From Paraburkholderia caribensis (GTDB taxonomy: Bacteria > Pseudomonadota > Gammaproteobacteria > Burkholderiales > Burkholderiaceae): a DNA stretch of 64,000 bases. Where the stretch lies: contig NZ_CP026104.1 of assembly GCF_002902945.1 (NCBI RefSeq), positions 124,001 through 188,000 of the forward strand. The letters run 5' to 3'. A program made the position numbers and the translations under genes. Below, one piece after another: positions 28,334-38,122 of the stretch; position 1 is the stretch's first letter; each line of letters starts with the position of its first letter. The notes beneath the pieces are model-generated. The model was not told where the DNA came from. It made no database searches and saw only the letters and a list, made by a program, of their open reading frames with translations.

Positions 28334-29536
28334 GTGCAAGACGTCTACACTTGCGACGCCATCTGCACGCCCAGTGGCAGATATGGCCGTTCACTGTCCT
28401 CGATCCGCGCCGATGGCCTTGGCGCTGTGCCGTTCCGCGTGCTGGTCGAGCGGGAGAAGAAGGTAGACTGGGACGCGGTCGAAGAGGTGATCTATGGCTG
28501 TGCGAATCAAGCAGGCGAAGACAACCGCAACGTTGCGCTCATGTCGGCGTTGCTCGCGGGTCTGCCGGCCGCCACGCCTAGCAGTACGGTCCACCGCCTG
28601 TGTGGTTCCAGCGTGGACGCGATCGGCGTCGGGGTGCGCGCGATCAAGTCGGGCGAAAATAGTCTGATGATCGCGGGCGGGGTCGAAGGCATGAGCCGCG
28701 CTTCGTTCGTCATGGGCAAGGCGACGAGCGCGCTCCCACGTACTGCCGAGATCCACGATACGACGATTGGCTGGCGCTTCGTTAATCCGCTGATGAGGCA
28801 GCACTACGGCGTCGATTCAATGCCCGAGACCGCCGAGAATGTTGCCGACGACTACAGGATCAGTCGCGCCGACCAGGATGCATTCGCCTTCGCTCGCAGC
28901 AAAAGGCTGCACGTGCGCAGAAAGACGTCACTTTGACGCAGGAAATCGTCGGGGTGACAATTCCACAGAGGAAGGGCGAAGCGCTGATCGTTCATCGTTG
29001 ATTGGGAGGAGCATCCGCGCGAAACGAGTCTTGAAGCGCTTTCGAAGCTCAAGGGCGTCGTGCGTCAAGATGGCTCAGTGCCGGCCGGCAACTCGTCGGG
29101 CGTGCACGATGGAGCGGTAGCTATGCCGATCGCCGACGAGGAAAGCGCGAGGCGCCACGGGCTAACGGCGCGCGCATCCTCGGGCTGGCAACAGCAGGCG
29201 TGCCGCCGCGAGTGATGGGCGTGGGCCCGGGGCCGGCATCGGAGACGCTTCTCGCGCGCCCCGGCATGAGCATAGATCAGATGGATGTGATCGAACTGAA
29301 TGAAGCGTTTGCGGCGCAGGGTTTGGCCACGCTGCGTATGCTCGGTGTCGCTGATGATGATCCTCGTGTGAACCCAAATGGAGGTGCGATGGCGCTCGGC
29401 CATCCGCTCGGCGCTTCCGGCGCGCGGCTTGTCACGACCGCCAGCTACCAGCTGCAGCACACTGGCGGTCGGTTCGCCTTGTGCTATATGCGACTGCGTC
29501 GGTTAAGGCGTCTCGAAAATTCTCGAGCGCATTTGA
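28334..29536 (+). pseudogene. Acetyl-CoA acyltransferase (thiolase), inactivated
   Basis: Reading from GTG 28334 gives a beta-ketothiolase of the PcaF type: VYTCDAICTPSGRYG, the nucleophile region STVHRLCGSSVDAIG, then GGVEGMSRASFVMGK. The frame breaks at about 28897 (AARAQKDVTLTQEIVGVTIP continues in another frame), again near 29000 and 29173, and once more near 29488. The C-terminal motifs are still readable: VIELNEAFAAQGLATLR, NPNGGAMALGHPLGASGARL, and a cysteine-valine-glycine at the last active-site loop. Total span is about 400 codons, the normal length, so the damage is small indels rather than large loss. It would have released acetyl-CoA in the last step of beta-oxidation. Confidence 0.9.
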
Positions 29537-29857
29537 TCATATTTACCACTCCATCCGTGCAAACTCGCACGACCGGCTATGCTGCGACCCGTGCTGCTAC
29601 CGCACCTAGCCGGCAGCTGTGACTTGCCGCGCCAGTTGCCAGCAGCACGCAAAACACTGTTGAATTCGCTGGAGGTTTGGTTGCGTATTCGAACAGCTTG
29701 CGTCAGCTATCGGTTCTCGTGCTGCCTTTGTCCGCATTGCGCGCAAGCACTTGAGATGCGATACGCAATGCATTCTTGATACGAGTGAGATTGCGGATTT
29801 CCTTTCGTCCGTCTTTGCGGTAGTGTGTTCACTTGTACCTTCATAAGAATAAGCGAC

Positions 29858-30763
29858 GTGCGTACAGATCATTTAAGTATCCGACTCTTCGTGGCGGTGG
29901 TGGAAGAATCGAGCATTAGTCGTGCGGCTGAAAGGGAGCACATCGCACTGTCTGCAGCAAGCCGGCGGATCAGCGAGCTAGAGGATACGCTAGGAGCGAA
30001 GCTCCTGTATCGAACCACTGGCGGGGTTTATCCGACGCCGGCGGGCCAGGCGGTCTTGCGCCGCGCACGAAACATCCTGCGAGAAATGCAGGAGATGGAA
30101 ACGGAGGTCAGTACCTACGGAGACGGCCATCGGGGGCTGGTTCGAATCGCGGCGAACATCTCCTCCTTAATGCAATTTCTCCCTGAACGCGTCGCTACGT
30201 TCAAAGCACGATTTCCCTTCGTGGAAGTTAATATCAAAGAAACCACCAGCGCAGAGGCTGTTAAAGCGGTTCATGATGGGCAGGTCGACGTAGCGTTAGC
30301 GTCCTCGTCAACTGGTGCAGAAGGGTTAGCCAAGTTCTCCTGTTGGGACGACGAGCTAGTTTTGGTTGTGCCTGCCGGTCACACCCTCGCGGAGTCCGAA
30401 GGCGTTACTTGCTTACAAGCATTAGAATACGAGTTCGTAACACTCCAATACGGCGGATCCATCGAGAGTCAGATCCGAAAATTCGCCCAGGAGGCTGGAA
30501 AGAGTCTTATCGCCGCAGTGACAGTAAGTAGCTTTGACCCAATGGCGCGGATGGTCAGCGCTGGAGTAGGAGTGGGTGTGATGCCGAAGGGCGTGGCAAT
30601 CCAACTTCAGCAAATATTGAACTTCACCTATGTCCCTCTGCTCGAAAGCTGGAGCAGCCGACAACTGCAGATGTTTTCGAAGCCCTCTGACGAACTTACA
30701 GCGACCGCCTCATTGTTTGTAGCTTTGTTGAAAGAAAGGGGGCTAGCGAATGACGGCTGCTAA
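29858..30763 (+). CDS. LysR-family transcriptional regulator
   Basis: About 301 residues from GTG 29858, where the protein begins V-R-T-D-H-L-S-I-R-L-F; an in-frame GTG at 29825 is the alternative. The N-terminal HTH is clear (LFVAVVEESSISRAAEREHI, then SAASRRISELEDTLGAKLLY). The effector domain has the usual VDVALASSSTGAEGL and SAGVGVGVMPKGVA segments. It follows the broken thiolase on the same strand by about 320 bases and may regulate either half of the catabolic locus. No damage is seen; its inducer is unknown. Confidence 0.92.
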   Translation: MRTDHLSIRLFVAVVEESSISRAAEREHIALSAASRRISELEDTLGAKLLYRTTGGVYPTPAGQAVLRRARNILREMQEMETEVSTYGDGHRGLVRIAANISSLMQFLPERVATFKARFPFVEVNIKETTSAEAVKAVHDGQVDVALASSSTGAEGLAKFSCWDDELVLVVPAGHTLAESEGVTCLQALEYEFVTLQYGGSIESQIRKFAQEAGKSLIAAVTVSSFDPMARMVSAGVGVGVMPKGVAIQLQQILNFTYVPLLESWSSRQLQMFSKPSDELTATASLFVALLKERGLANDGC

Positions 30764-31227
30764 GCTGCGTATCCTCGGCCACGGTGCGACACCAGCCCGT
30801 CGTGGACGGGACAAGAATCCCTGAATACGTCGCGCTACTTCAGTCATGTCTCGAGCGGCATTCGGCAACGTGCCCTCGCTCGGTGGGCGCCGGCAGCCTC
30901 GCGAAGGCGTTGGCCACCTTTGCCTCGCGTCTCCCTACCCAGCGGGCTCGCAGCAACAAATGTGAACGTGGGTCGGGTAATCACGCGCCTGCCTCAACGG
31001 CCACGTTAGATCTGGGAACATCGCGACGGCCGCGATCCGTAGCCGAACTAGGGTTTCAGGCAGACAATAGTCGAATGTCGTTAGCACCGGACGCAACCAT
31101 AGAATCCCGCCCTCACTTCCGCCGCTCTTTTATCGTACATGCACCAGTAGAGGAGGCATTCCCTTTCAGCATCCGCGAAAGCGGCTTAAGCAACCGGTGG
31201 AGGCACCTTGTCCAGCCCATGCGCAAG
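30764..31227. other. Gene-free stretch
   Basis: A 191-codon plus-strand frame crosses this region (30784-31359) but it runs into the antisense of the IS66 relic and has no protein-like motif. I see no other feature. Confidence 0.4.
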
Positions 31228-32080
31228 CTAAAGTGCGCTAGCGTAGGGTTTCCAAAGATGAGGGAGCAGCACATCAATGTCAGCGGCACGATGTGTTGGC
31301 AAGCGGGTGAGCACGTCCTTCAGATAGGCGTAGGGATCGTGCCCGTTCAGTTGGGCTGAGCGCAGCAGGCTCATGATGGCAGCGGCACATTCGCCGGCAC
31401 GAAGAGAGCCCGCGGACAACCAGTTTTTTCCTCCTGTCGCCTCGGGCCTGATTTGATTTTCAACCCAGTTGTTGCACATCAGAACGTGCTCATCGTCGAG
31501 GTAGCGTGCGAGCGCCTCCCAGCGATTGAGGCTGTAGTCGAGTACCTTTGCGATCGCTGAGCCCTCTGAACAGCCGTCGCTGCGCGTTCATCCATTAATG
31601 CAAGCCGTCCATGACCAGTCGCGAACGAAGTCCTCGAAGCGCGCCGCGCATCGGGATCCCGTGCGGCTGCCTCATCTTCGATCGCATACAGCGTAGCAAA
31701 GTACAGGGCTTGCCCGTCGATTTCGCTCTGATGGTTGGCATGTAGATCGAAGAACTTGCGTCGGGCATGCGCCGCACGAGCGATTTCGGTTACGCGTTGC
31801 GGGAATCCTGCCTTGTATCCCTTGAAGTCGTCACATACGAGCTTGCCTTGTCAGTCGCCAAGGAATGTACGGGCATGCTCGCCCGCGCGACTGTCAGTGA
31901 ACTCGCATACGACCGCCCTGGGTGGCGAGTATTGTGTCGTGGCCTAGGTCTACAGATACGCGCGATGTGTCGTGCCCTTGCAGGGACTGACCTTCTGCAC
32001 GGGTGTCTCATCGGCATGCAGTACGCCCTGACGCAGGATCTGTTCGCGCAGGGCGTCAAGCAGCAGCGGCTGTAGCTTCA
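31228..32080 (-). pseudogene. tnpC: IS66 transposase TnpC, C-terminal half, frameshifted
   Basis: The last 83 residues are readable in one frame (CNNWVENQIRPEATGGKNWL, then SAQLNGHDPYAYLKDVLTRL). Upstream, pieces such as RKFFDLHANHQSEIDGQALY and RRASRTSFATGHG appear in other frames, matching the middle of IS66 transposases. The N-terminal coiled coil and zinc finger are largely lost. Confidence 0.8.
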
Positions 32081-32329
32081 CACCACATACGCCAACCCAC
32101 CTTCATGCGTGTTGAACTCTTGCTGGCAAACAGGTAGGCGTGATGCGGGCGCCGAACCAAATACCTTCACGCGAGCCAGAATCGCATCCGTTCCTGCGCG
32201 CATTTTCAGCGGTTCGGTCGCCAGCCATTTCGCCCCGATCCGGATCACCGCAACCACCCCTGCAGCCATCTCGCGCACTCGCCTGCGTCCGAAGCAGGCC
32301 AGCGAAGCGTGACCGAGGTGGCGCCGCAC
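32078..32329 (-). pseudogene. tnpB: IS66 TnpB remnant
   Basis: The frame contains VIRIGAKWLATEPLKMRAGT and D-A-I-L-A-R-V-K-V-F-G-S, the N-terminal half of the alternate TnpB type (W-L-A-T-E-P-x-D-M-R-A-G). The following residues drift out of frame, and the R-F-V-W-P end is missing. Confidence 0.7.
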
Positions 32330-32637
32330 CTAAGGTCGGTCACAATATCGGGTGACTCGCCTTTCGGTCTCGGCGAACACAGTTGCAGCGGCACAAACTC
32401 AGCTGATGGTAACGCCAGTGCCTCGCGCGCTTCGGCCACAGAATCCAGCTTCTCACGTGCATTTACCCACGGGCGCAACAGATTAGCGTTCAACCGGTAG
32501 TGCGATGCTACCGCTGCAATTGGAGACACTCCGCTGCATACGGGCCTTGATAGCGTGAGCCTTGAATTCGGCACTGTGTCGACGGCGCCGCGTCGATTGA
32601 ACCGCCACGTACTCTTCCATGGTGTAAGCGTGTCCAT
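32245..32637 (-). pseudogene. tnpA: IS66 TnpA, frameshifted
   Basis: The C-terminal part reads SPIAAVASHYRLNANLLRPW and ends VTLRWPASDAGECARWLQGW-L-R, typical of TnpA. The N-terminal part (RRRRHSAEFKAHAIKARMQR) is in a neighbouring frame, so one indel near 32530 separates the DNA-binding start from the rest. Confidence 0.75.
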
Positions 32638-32640
32638 TTG

Positions 32641-33227
32641 GCTGCTTGATGGACGCGATCGTCGCTGGCGTTACACAGTCAATTCAAGGTAGGTTGCTGG
32701 GTGCTTACAAACTGGCCGGCTGCTGGGTCGATTCACCTTGTGGACCATCCGCCTAACCGCGCACATGATGCTGAACGATGCGGTGGCATTGACATCAGTA
32801 CTGCGCCTCTCGACGCCATTACTGCCAATGCCAGAGTGTGCTGGGGTTGTATCGTCGTATCCACGACCATAGCAGTGATTTCAGCGGCCCGACGTGACGT
32901 CAAAGCGCCTCTGGTGAAATTGGGAAAAACTGCGCGCCTCGACCATTAAAACGACCCGGTCGGCGCCGCTCCGTTTCCGCTACCGAAATTGGGGTGTGAC
33001 CAACAGCTGGCGGGGGCGGAATTAACCTATTTACCGTGTCGAAAAATTTTAGTCCGGAGACCGTTACAGGTGGCTCGGAGGCCCGCTGGAAAGCACTCGG
33101 CAACGGCTTCGCTTCTCGCTGCTATCGAGAGAAAGGGGGGTTGCTGAATGAGCAATGGATAAGTCGATGCAATAGTGAGAAAGTCAGGACTCCAAGGCCA
33201 CAGTGCCATACCACAGGAGGAGCCGCC
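32641..33227. other. Gene-free stretch before the prpF-like gene
   Basis: No recognisable gene. The frame of the next gene is open back to 33036, but those codons precede a strong ribosome binding site at 33212 and are not protein-like. The promoter for the second catabolic block probably lies here; I could not point to a convincing one. Confidence 0.4.
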
Positions 33228-34418
33228 GTGAAAAGTTTCGACCTTGCAGAGGAGCAGATGGGAGTGCGCGTTTCGATCGTGCGGGGAGGGTCAAGCAAAG
33301 GGCTCTACTTCCTTGAGAATGATCTTCCGCCCGCTGGCGCAATGCGCGATGCAATTTTGAAAAAAGCGATGGGTACGCCCGACGTGATGCAGATTGATGG
33401 ACTGGGCGGTACGCATCTCATTACGTCGAAGATTGCCATTGTCGGACCCAGTCAGCGTGATGATGCGGACGTCGACTACACATTCGCTCAGGCCGAGATC
33501 GACCGCGACGTTATCGATTACTCGGGAAATTGCGGCAATATCTCCGCAGGAGTTGGACCATTTGCGATCGATGCTGGATTGGTAAGGCCAATGGAGCCCA
33601 CGACCGTTGTTAGGATTCACAACACGAACACGGGCAAGATCGTTGTAGCTCACGTTCCCGTGAAAAGTGGCCGCGCCCGGGTCGTTGGTAGTTTGGCGAT
33701 CGCCGGTGTTCCGGGAACGGGAGCAGAAGTCTTCATGGACTATAGCGGTAGCATCGGTGCGAAAACAGGGAAAGCCTTGCCGACAGGGGCGGCAAACGAG
33801 GCGATTAACCTGGAGGATGGTCGAAGCCTACAGGTCTCGATTGTCGACGTCGCCAATACGTGCGTTTTTGTCAGGGCTGAAGATCTCGGATTGCGAGGCG
33901 ACGAGCTGCCCGACGAATTCAACACGGACGTTCAGCTTGTTTCTCTGATGAGAGAGATCCGGGGAAAGGCCGCAGTTCGACTAGGATTCACGAGCGAGTG
34001 GAAGAATGTGGATCAGCAATCCCCTTTCCTCCCATTTGTTGTCTTCGTCGCCCCCTCAGCAAATTATGTGACGTACTCTGGGCAGAAAACAAAAGATGAG
34101 GATTGTGATTTTCTGGCACGGCTGATCTTTATGAACCGTATGCATGAGGCAATGGCCGGTACTGGTTCGATGTGCATTGCCTCGGCGTCCCGAATTGAAG
34201 GCTCGGTTGTCCATGCGGTCACGCAAGCTGATGCGCGAAACAGGTCTACGCTGCGTATCGGTCATCCGAATGGCGTGATGAATGTCCACGTTGAGGCCAA
34301 ACCGTCCAATAGTCATCCTGAGGGCGTCGTTTTTGAGAGACTTGGGTTTCCTCGCACGGCACGTAAGATCATGGACGGTACGGTTTATATTCCGTTAGAG
34401 ACAATTCAGAACGTCTGA
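33228..34418 (+). CDS. PrpF-family isomerase (AcnD-accessory/methylaconitate isomerase-like)
   Basis: 396 residues from GTG 33228, chosen for the ACAGGAGGAG at 33211-33220; an ATG at 33261 would drop part of the first strand. The family hallmarks are present: VRVSIVRGGSSKGLYFLEND at the start, QIDGLGGTHLITSKIAIVGP, DYSGNCGNISAGVGPFAIDA (with the conserved cysteine), and VHAVTQADARNRSTLRIGHP near the end. Characterised relatives move a double bond in tricarboxylates (PrpF, 2-methylaconitate) or tautomerise 4-oxalomesaconate (GalD). It opens the second catabolic block and is followed by an aromatic-acid type transporter, a pairing also known for GalD, but the following CoA enzymes point elsewhere. 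Substrate unknown. Confidence 0.9.
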   Translation: MKSFDLAEEQMGVRVSIVRGGSSKGLYFLENDLPPAGAMRDAILKKAMGTPDVMQIDGLGGTHLITSKIAIVGPSQRDDADVDYTFAQAEIDRDVIDYSGNCGNISAGVGPFAIDAGLVRPMEPTTVVRIHNTNTGKIVVAHVPVKSGRARVVGSLAIAGVPGTGAEVFMDYSGSIGAKTGKALPTGAANEAINLEDGRSLQVSIVDVANTCVFVRAEDLGLRGDELPDEFNTDVQLVSLMREIRGKAAVRLGFTSEWKNVDQQSPFLPFVVFVAPSANYVTYSGQKTKDEDCDFLARLIFMNRMHEAMAGTGSMCIASASRIEGSVVHAVTQADARNRSTLRIGHPNGVMNVHVEAKPSNSHPEGVVFERLGFPRTARKIMDGTVYIPLETIQNV

Positions 34419-34604
34419 CGCGCAAAAAAACCCGCGGCGGGGGGTGTCATCCCCGCGATGCAAGAGCGCCTGCAAGTTCATATTTGTACTCGACGCGCTG
34501 GCGAAATCGAATCCAGAGAATGGAGGCGATCAGCAGACGCGACAGGGCTCCGAATGAAGGCGTTCGGGGCTCTAAAAATAAACATGCGGAAGACGGAGGA
34601 GATA

Positions 34605-35963
34605 GTGCGTCCAATTAACATCCAGTCGTTGGTAAATGCCGCGAAACTTAATAGATTCCATTATCGGATGCTGTTGGTTTGCGCGCTGATCATCGTCTTT
34701 GACGGGTATGACCTGACAGTTACCGGCATCGCGCTGCCATGGATAATGAAGGACATGGCTTTAGGGGCAGTGCACGCGGGCATACTGGTGAGTTTCGCTT
34801 TGATCGGGATGGTGCTTGGGAATATTCTTCTTGGAACCGCTGCCGATAGATTTGGTCGTCGCCGAACGATTGCGTTGTGCATTTTTCTGTGTAGCTTTTT
34901 CACCGCAGCGGCTGGGCTTGTCAATGACCCAACGCAATTTGCAATCTGCCGCTTTCTGGCAGGCCTGGGGCTTGGCGGAGCGATGCCGAACGTTGTTTCG
35001 CTTATGACAGAGTTTGCGCCACGGCGGATGAAAGGAACATTGGTAACGCTTATATTCAGCGGGTTTTCTATCGGCGGTGTCATTGCAGCGGCACTAGGAA
35101 AGGGGTGGATCGAAATCTACGGCTGGAAATCAGTTTTCCTTGCGGCCGTCGCTCCAGTGTTCCTGATTCCATTTATTTGGAAATCGACCCCAGAATCGGT
35201 CCCGTTTTTACTTAGACATCGCCGGTTCGACGAGTTGAAAATCTTGGCGGGAAACCTCGAACCTACCTACAGTCCGACCGCGGACGACCATTTTGTCGGC
35301 CCGGCGAGTACAGTTGATTCGTCAAAGCCGATTCGACAGTTATTCACGCGCGAACGTGCGCTTAGCACCTTGATGCTTTGGATTGCCTGTTTCATATGCC
35401 TTTTTATTGTGTATGGGCTAAGTTCCTGGTTGAGCAAGCTCATGGTGAGCGCCGGCTATACCAGTGCCTCGGCTCTCACATTTCTCCTCGTGATGAACAT
35501 TGGAGGCATGATCGGTGCGATCCTAGGTGGATTTTTGTCGGACCGACTCAACATCAAATACGTTCTTGTTGTTATGTTTCTCATGGCTGCGGGATCGATA
35601 GCAACACTTGGGTACGGGGCATCACCATGGATGATTTACGTGCTGGTAGCAGTAGCTGGCGCCTCGACGATCGGAACTCAGAACCTGATCAATGCATACG
35701 CCGGCCAGTATTATCCAATAGCAATCCGCACAACCGGCGTAGGCTGGATGCTCGGTATAGGGAGATTCGGCGCAATCATTTCTCCGGTCGCTATTGGGGC
35801 GCTAGTTAATCTCAACCTCTCGAGAGAGCAATACTTCATGGCTATTGGTGTTCCTGGATTAGTTGCGGCAATCGCGGTACTTCTTACAAATCGCGTAGAT
35901 AATTCCATGGATTTTTCCGAAGGCAACGAGACGCCTGCACAGCAGCTCGGCGCACACACGTGA
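34605..35963 (+). CDS. MFS transporter, aromatic acid:H+ symporter (AAHS) type
   Basis: 452 residues from GTG 34605, chosen for GGAGG just upstream; ATG 34584 is the alternative. Twelve hydrophobic segments can be counted. Diagnostic motifs: the first helix with FDGYDLTVTGIALPW, the loop-2 motif GTAADRFGRRRT, and FLAGLGLGGAMPNVVSLMTE in helix 4, as in PcaK and BenK. It would import an aromatic or alicyclic carboxylate with a proton across the inner membrane. The porin at the far end of the locus could provide the outer-membrane route. Substrate is inferred from family only. Confidence 0.9.
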   Translation: MRPINIQSLVNAAKLNRFHYRMLLVCALIIVFDGYDLTVTGIALPWIMKDMALGAVHAGILVSFALIGMVLGNILLGTAADRFGRRRTIALCIFLCSFFTAAAGLVNDPTQFAICRFLAGLGLGGAMPNVVSLMTEFAPRRMKGTLVTLIFSGFSIGGVIAAALGKGWIEIYGWKSVFLAAVAPVFLIPFIWKSTPESVPFLLRHRRFDELKILAGNLEPTYSPTADDHFVGPASTVDSSKPIRQLFTRERALSTLMLWIACFICLFIVYGLSSWLSKLMVSAGYTSASALTFLLVMNIGGMIGAILGGFLSDRLNIKYVLVVMFLMAAGSIATLGYGASPWMIYVLVAVAGASTIGTQNLINAYAGQYYPIAIRTTGVGWMLGIGRFGAIISPVAIGALVNLNLSREQYFMAIGVPGLVAAIAVLLTNRVDNSMDFSEGNETPAQQLGAHT

Positions 35964-36158
35964 AACGTCGACATTTAGCGTGATTTGCCCGGCGCCAATG
36001 CGCTCACTACAGACGAGTACGATGACCTTCTATGCAAAGGTAGCAATTTACGATTTTCAGATAACGGCTTCACGGAAAAGACAGCGGACTGAAAAATAGG
36101 TCGAGCTACGAATTACTGTATATAGGTCGATCATTTGCTAATGTATCAGGAGAATCTA

Positions 36159-36941
36159 ATGGATTTTTTGATGAAGGGACGGACAGCGATTATAACGGGA
36201 GGCGTACAAGGTATTGGATTCGAGGCCGCCAAAGAACTCGCAAATGAAGGTGTAAATCTGATCCTGGCTGATCGAAACGAGGAGGCAGGAGAGCGAGCGT
36301 TGCGCGCATTGTCGGCTCTCACTTCAGTGATATTTGTGCCGACAGACCTTACAAAGCAAGAGTCCATTGATACACTCGTAACGATCGCGACAAAGCGTTT
36401 CAAGGAGATTCACTATTTCGTGAATTCCGCAGCGATACTGGATGACAAGAGTTTTGAAGACTCATCTTTCGATGATTGGCAGCGGATGCTGGACGTATGC
36501 CTTCTCGGCCCGATGCGTTGTCTTCATGCGATCCTTCCGTTGATGAAAAGCCAGAGCTACGGCCGGATCGTGTGTTTCTCTTCGGACTCGGCGCGTGTAG
36601 GCCAAGCGAAGCTCGCCTATTATGCCGCCGCAAAAGCCGGCGTCACTGCACTTGTAAAGTCAATTGCACAAGAAGTGGGACCTCATGGGATCACCGCGAA
36701 CATCGTTTCTCCGGGTGCGACAAACACACCAATGCGAATGGAACGTGAAGCATCACTGCGCGAACAGATGGGGCCGGAAAAATATGCCAAGCGCTTGCTT
36801 ACAGTACAGAAGATGTACCCGCTTCGCCGGATTGGTGAGCCGAGCGATATCGCTGGGATGGTCACATTTCTCCTGAGCGATCGGGCGTCGTGGATTACTG
36901 GTCAAGTTATCAGCATCAATGGTGGTTTTACGATGGTGTGA
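36159..36941 (+). CDS. SDR-family dehydrogenase, BadH-like
   Basis: 260 residues from ATG 36159, behind CAGGAGAATCTA. The NAD(P)-binding motif is TAIITGGVQGIGFEAAKELA; the catalytic tyrosine-lysine pair is in LAYYAAAKAGVTALVKSIAQ, with the serine in CFSSDSARVG. That serine segment and the ending WITGQVISINGGFTMV resemble 2-hydroxycyclohexanecarboxyl-CoA dehydrogenase (BadH) of Rhodopseudomonas as I recall it. The likely reaction is NAD-linked oxidation of a ring hydroxyl to a ketone on a CoA thioester. It is followed after 6 bases by a broken acyl-CoA dehydrogenase gene. The BadH link is by eye; generic FabG-like reductase remains possible. Confidence 0.88.
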   Translation: MDFLMKGRTAIITGGVQGIGFEAAKELANEGVNLILADRNEEAGERALRALSALTSVIFVPTDLTKQESIDTLVTIATKRFKEIHYFVNSAAILDDKSFEDSSFDDWQRMLDVCLLGPMRCLHAILPLMKSQSYGRIVCFSSDSARVGQAKLAYYAAAKAGVTALVKSIAQEVGPHGITANIVSPGATNTPMRMEREASLREQMGPEKYAKRLLTVQKMYPLRRIGEPSDIAGMVTFLLSDRASWITGQVISINGGFTMV

Positions 36942-36947
36942 GCGGCG

Positions 36948-37851
36948 ATGAATTTCGAACTTTCCTCTACGCAAAGAGAGCTACAGCGTGCGGCTAGTCA
37001 CCTCACCGAAGGAGTGCTCATTCCGATGTTTCGTCGGCGCGACGAAACTTGGCCGTTGCCGAAAGCGGCCATGCAACGGATTTTTCGCGCGCTGGCTGAG
37101 TATGCAATCACCGCCGCTCGCTTACCCGACGCAGCGGGAGGAAGCGGACTTTCGATGCTCGACTACGGCTTGGTTTTCGAGCAATTGCCAGCAGTAGTGA
37201 CGCTCGCGCTTCTAGCGCTTGAAGGAACGATAAATCGGCTGCTTTCGGGTGGAATTCACCGATCGCGTCCCGGACTTCTTGAAGCATCGATTAGCGGGAG
37301 ATTATTGCTTGCACGGCATCGTCTGAGCCGACTTCCGGATCTGCCCCCGAGAAATCCGCCTCCGTGTGTACCTTGCTGACCAGTCGGAAACTGTCTTTCT
37401 AAGCGAGACAAAACAATGGATGACAAACGGCACAATTGCCGACGTCGCCTTGGTGACGTGCAAGGCAGAGTCGAACGGCGAACTCTACCGATACGTCGTA
37501 GAAAGTTCAGTGTCAGATTTTATGGTGACTGACTTTGCGTGTATCGGAACACAGCAAGGCCACCTTGCGGAATTGACGTTTGATCGAGTCTCGGCTCCGC
37601 GAGCAATCGCGCTTATGGAGGGCGGAAGCACGATGAGGATCCTTACGCAAACATGGGCTGGCAATCGACCTTTGCTCGGTCTTCTGGCGCTGAGACAAGC
37701 CGTCGATCCAAAAAGCTATGCGATGACGCACCTTGGTGAGCGCGATTTGTTCGGCTCGGCTCTCACCAAGAGGCAGTTAGTACAGCAAACACTTTCAAAC
37801 ATCGAGGCGTATCCAGTCAGCATGACCAATCTGTCTCAACGTATTAGATGA
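36948..37851 (+). pseudogene. Acyl-CoA dehydrogenase, frameshifted and truncated
   Basis: From ATG 36948 the N-terminal domain is readable (MNFELSSTQRELQRAASHLT, then LPDAAGGSGLSMLDYGLVFE). The frame breaks between 37240 and 37370, where ACTASSEPTSGSAPEKSAS lies in another frame, and the middle beta domain resumes with YLADQSETVFLSETKQWMTN and ALVTCKAESNGELYRYVVES. It stops at 37851 with about 300 codons used, so most of the C-terminal helical domain, which includes FAD and dimer contacts, is missing. In function it would have been a second dehydrogenase beside the intact one at 21.1 kb. Confidence 0.85.
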
Positions 37852-38122
37852 GCTAGATCGAGGAGTTGTCAGTCCAGGTAGCTCGGCAATAGCTAAACGA
37901 GAAGCTGTCGCAGCGTAGGTAAATTCCGCGTGCGCAGCCACGCGACTATGAGGCGCGATGGGACTGACTCGGGAGACTGGAATCGAGCGCGTCGTTAGAG
38001 GCGTCCAGATGCTCAGTGTTCGGATGGAACGTTCGAGCTCCTGACACTGGTACCGGGACGCGACCTAACTGGACAAAGCGGTCTTTGAGTTAACATCGAT
38101 CGCCAAACGAGTATTCGAAATT

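Larger units (their letters stand above)
31228..32640 (-). mobile_element. Second IS66-family element, decayed
   Basis: Remains of tnpA, tnpB and tnpC follow in the normal order on the minus strand (32637 to 31228). All three carry frame breaks. The protein sequences differ from the first IS66 relic at 3.7-5.7 kb (for instance the C-terminal TnpC motif CNNWVENQIRP here), so this is another subgroup, not a second copy. It divides the two blocks of the catabolic locus. Confidence 0.8.

Noticed and set aside
30784..31359. 191-codon plus-strand frame before the second IS66 relic
   Set aside because: It extends into the antisense of the transposase end and shows no protein-like pattern.
33036..33227. 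64-codon upstream extension of the PrpF-family gene
   Set aside because: A strong ribosome binding site precedes GTG 33228, and family members start there; the extension is not conserved-looking.
34425..34460. GC-rich dyad after the PrpF-family gene considered as terminator
   Set aside because: It has a run of A before it but no T tract after it on the plus strand, and the transporter gene follows in the same direction.
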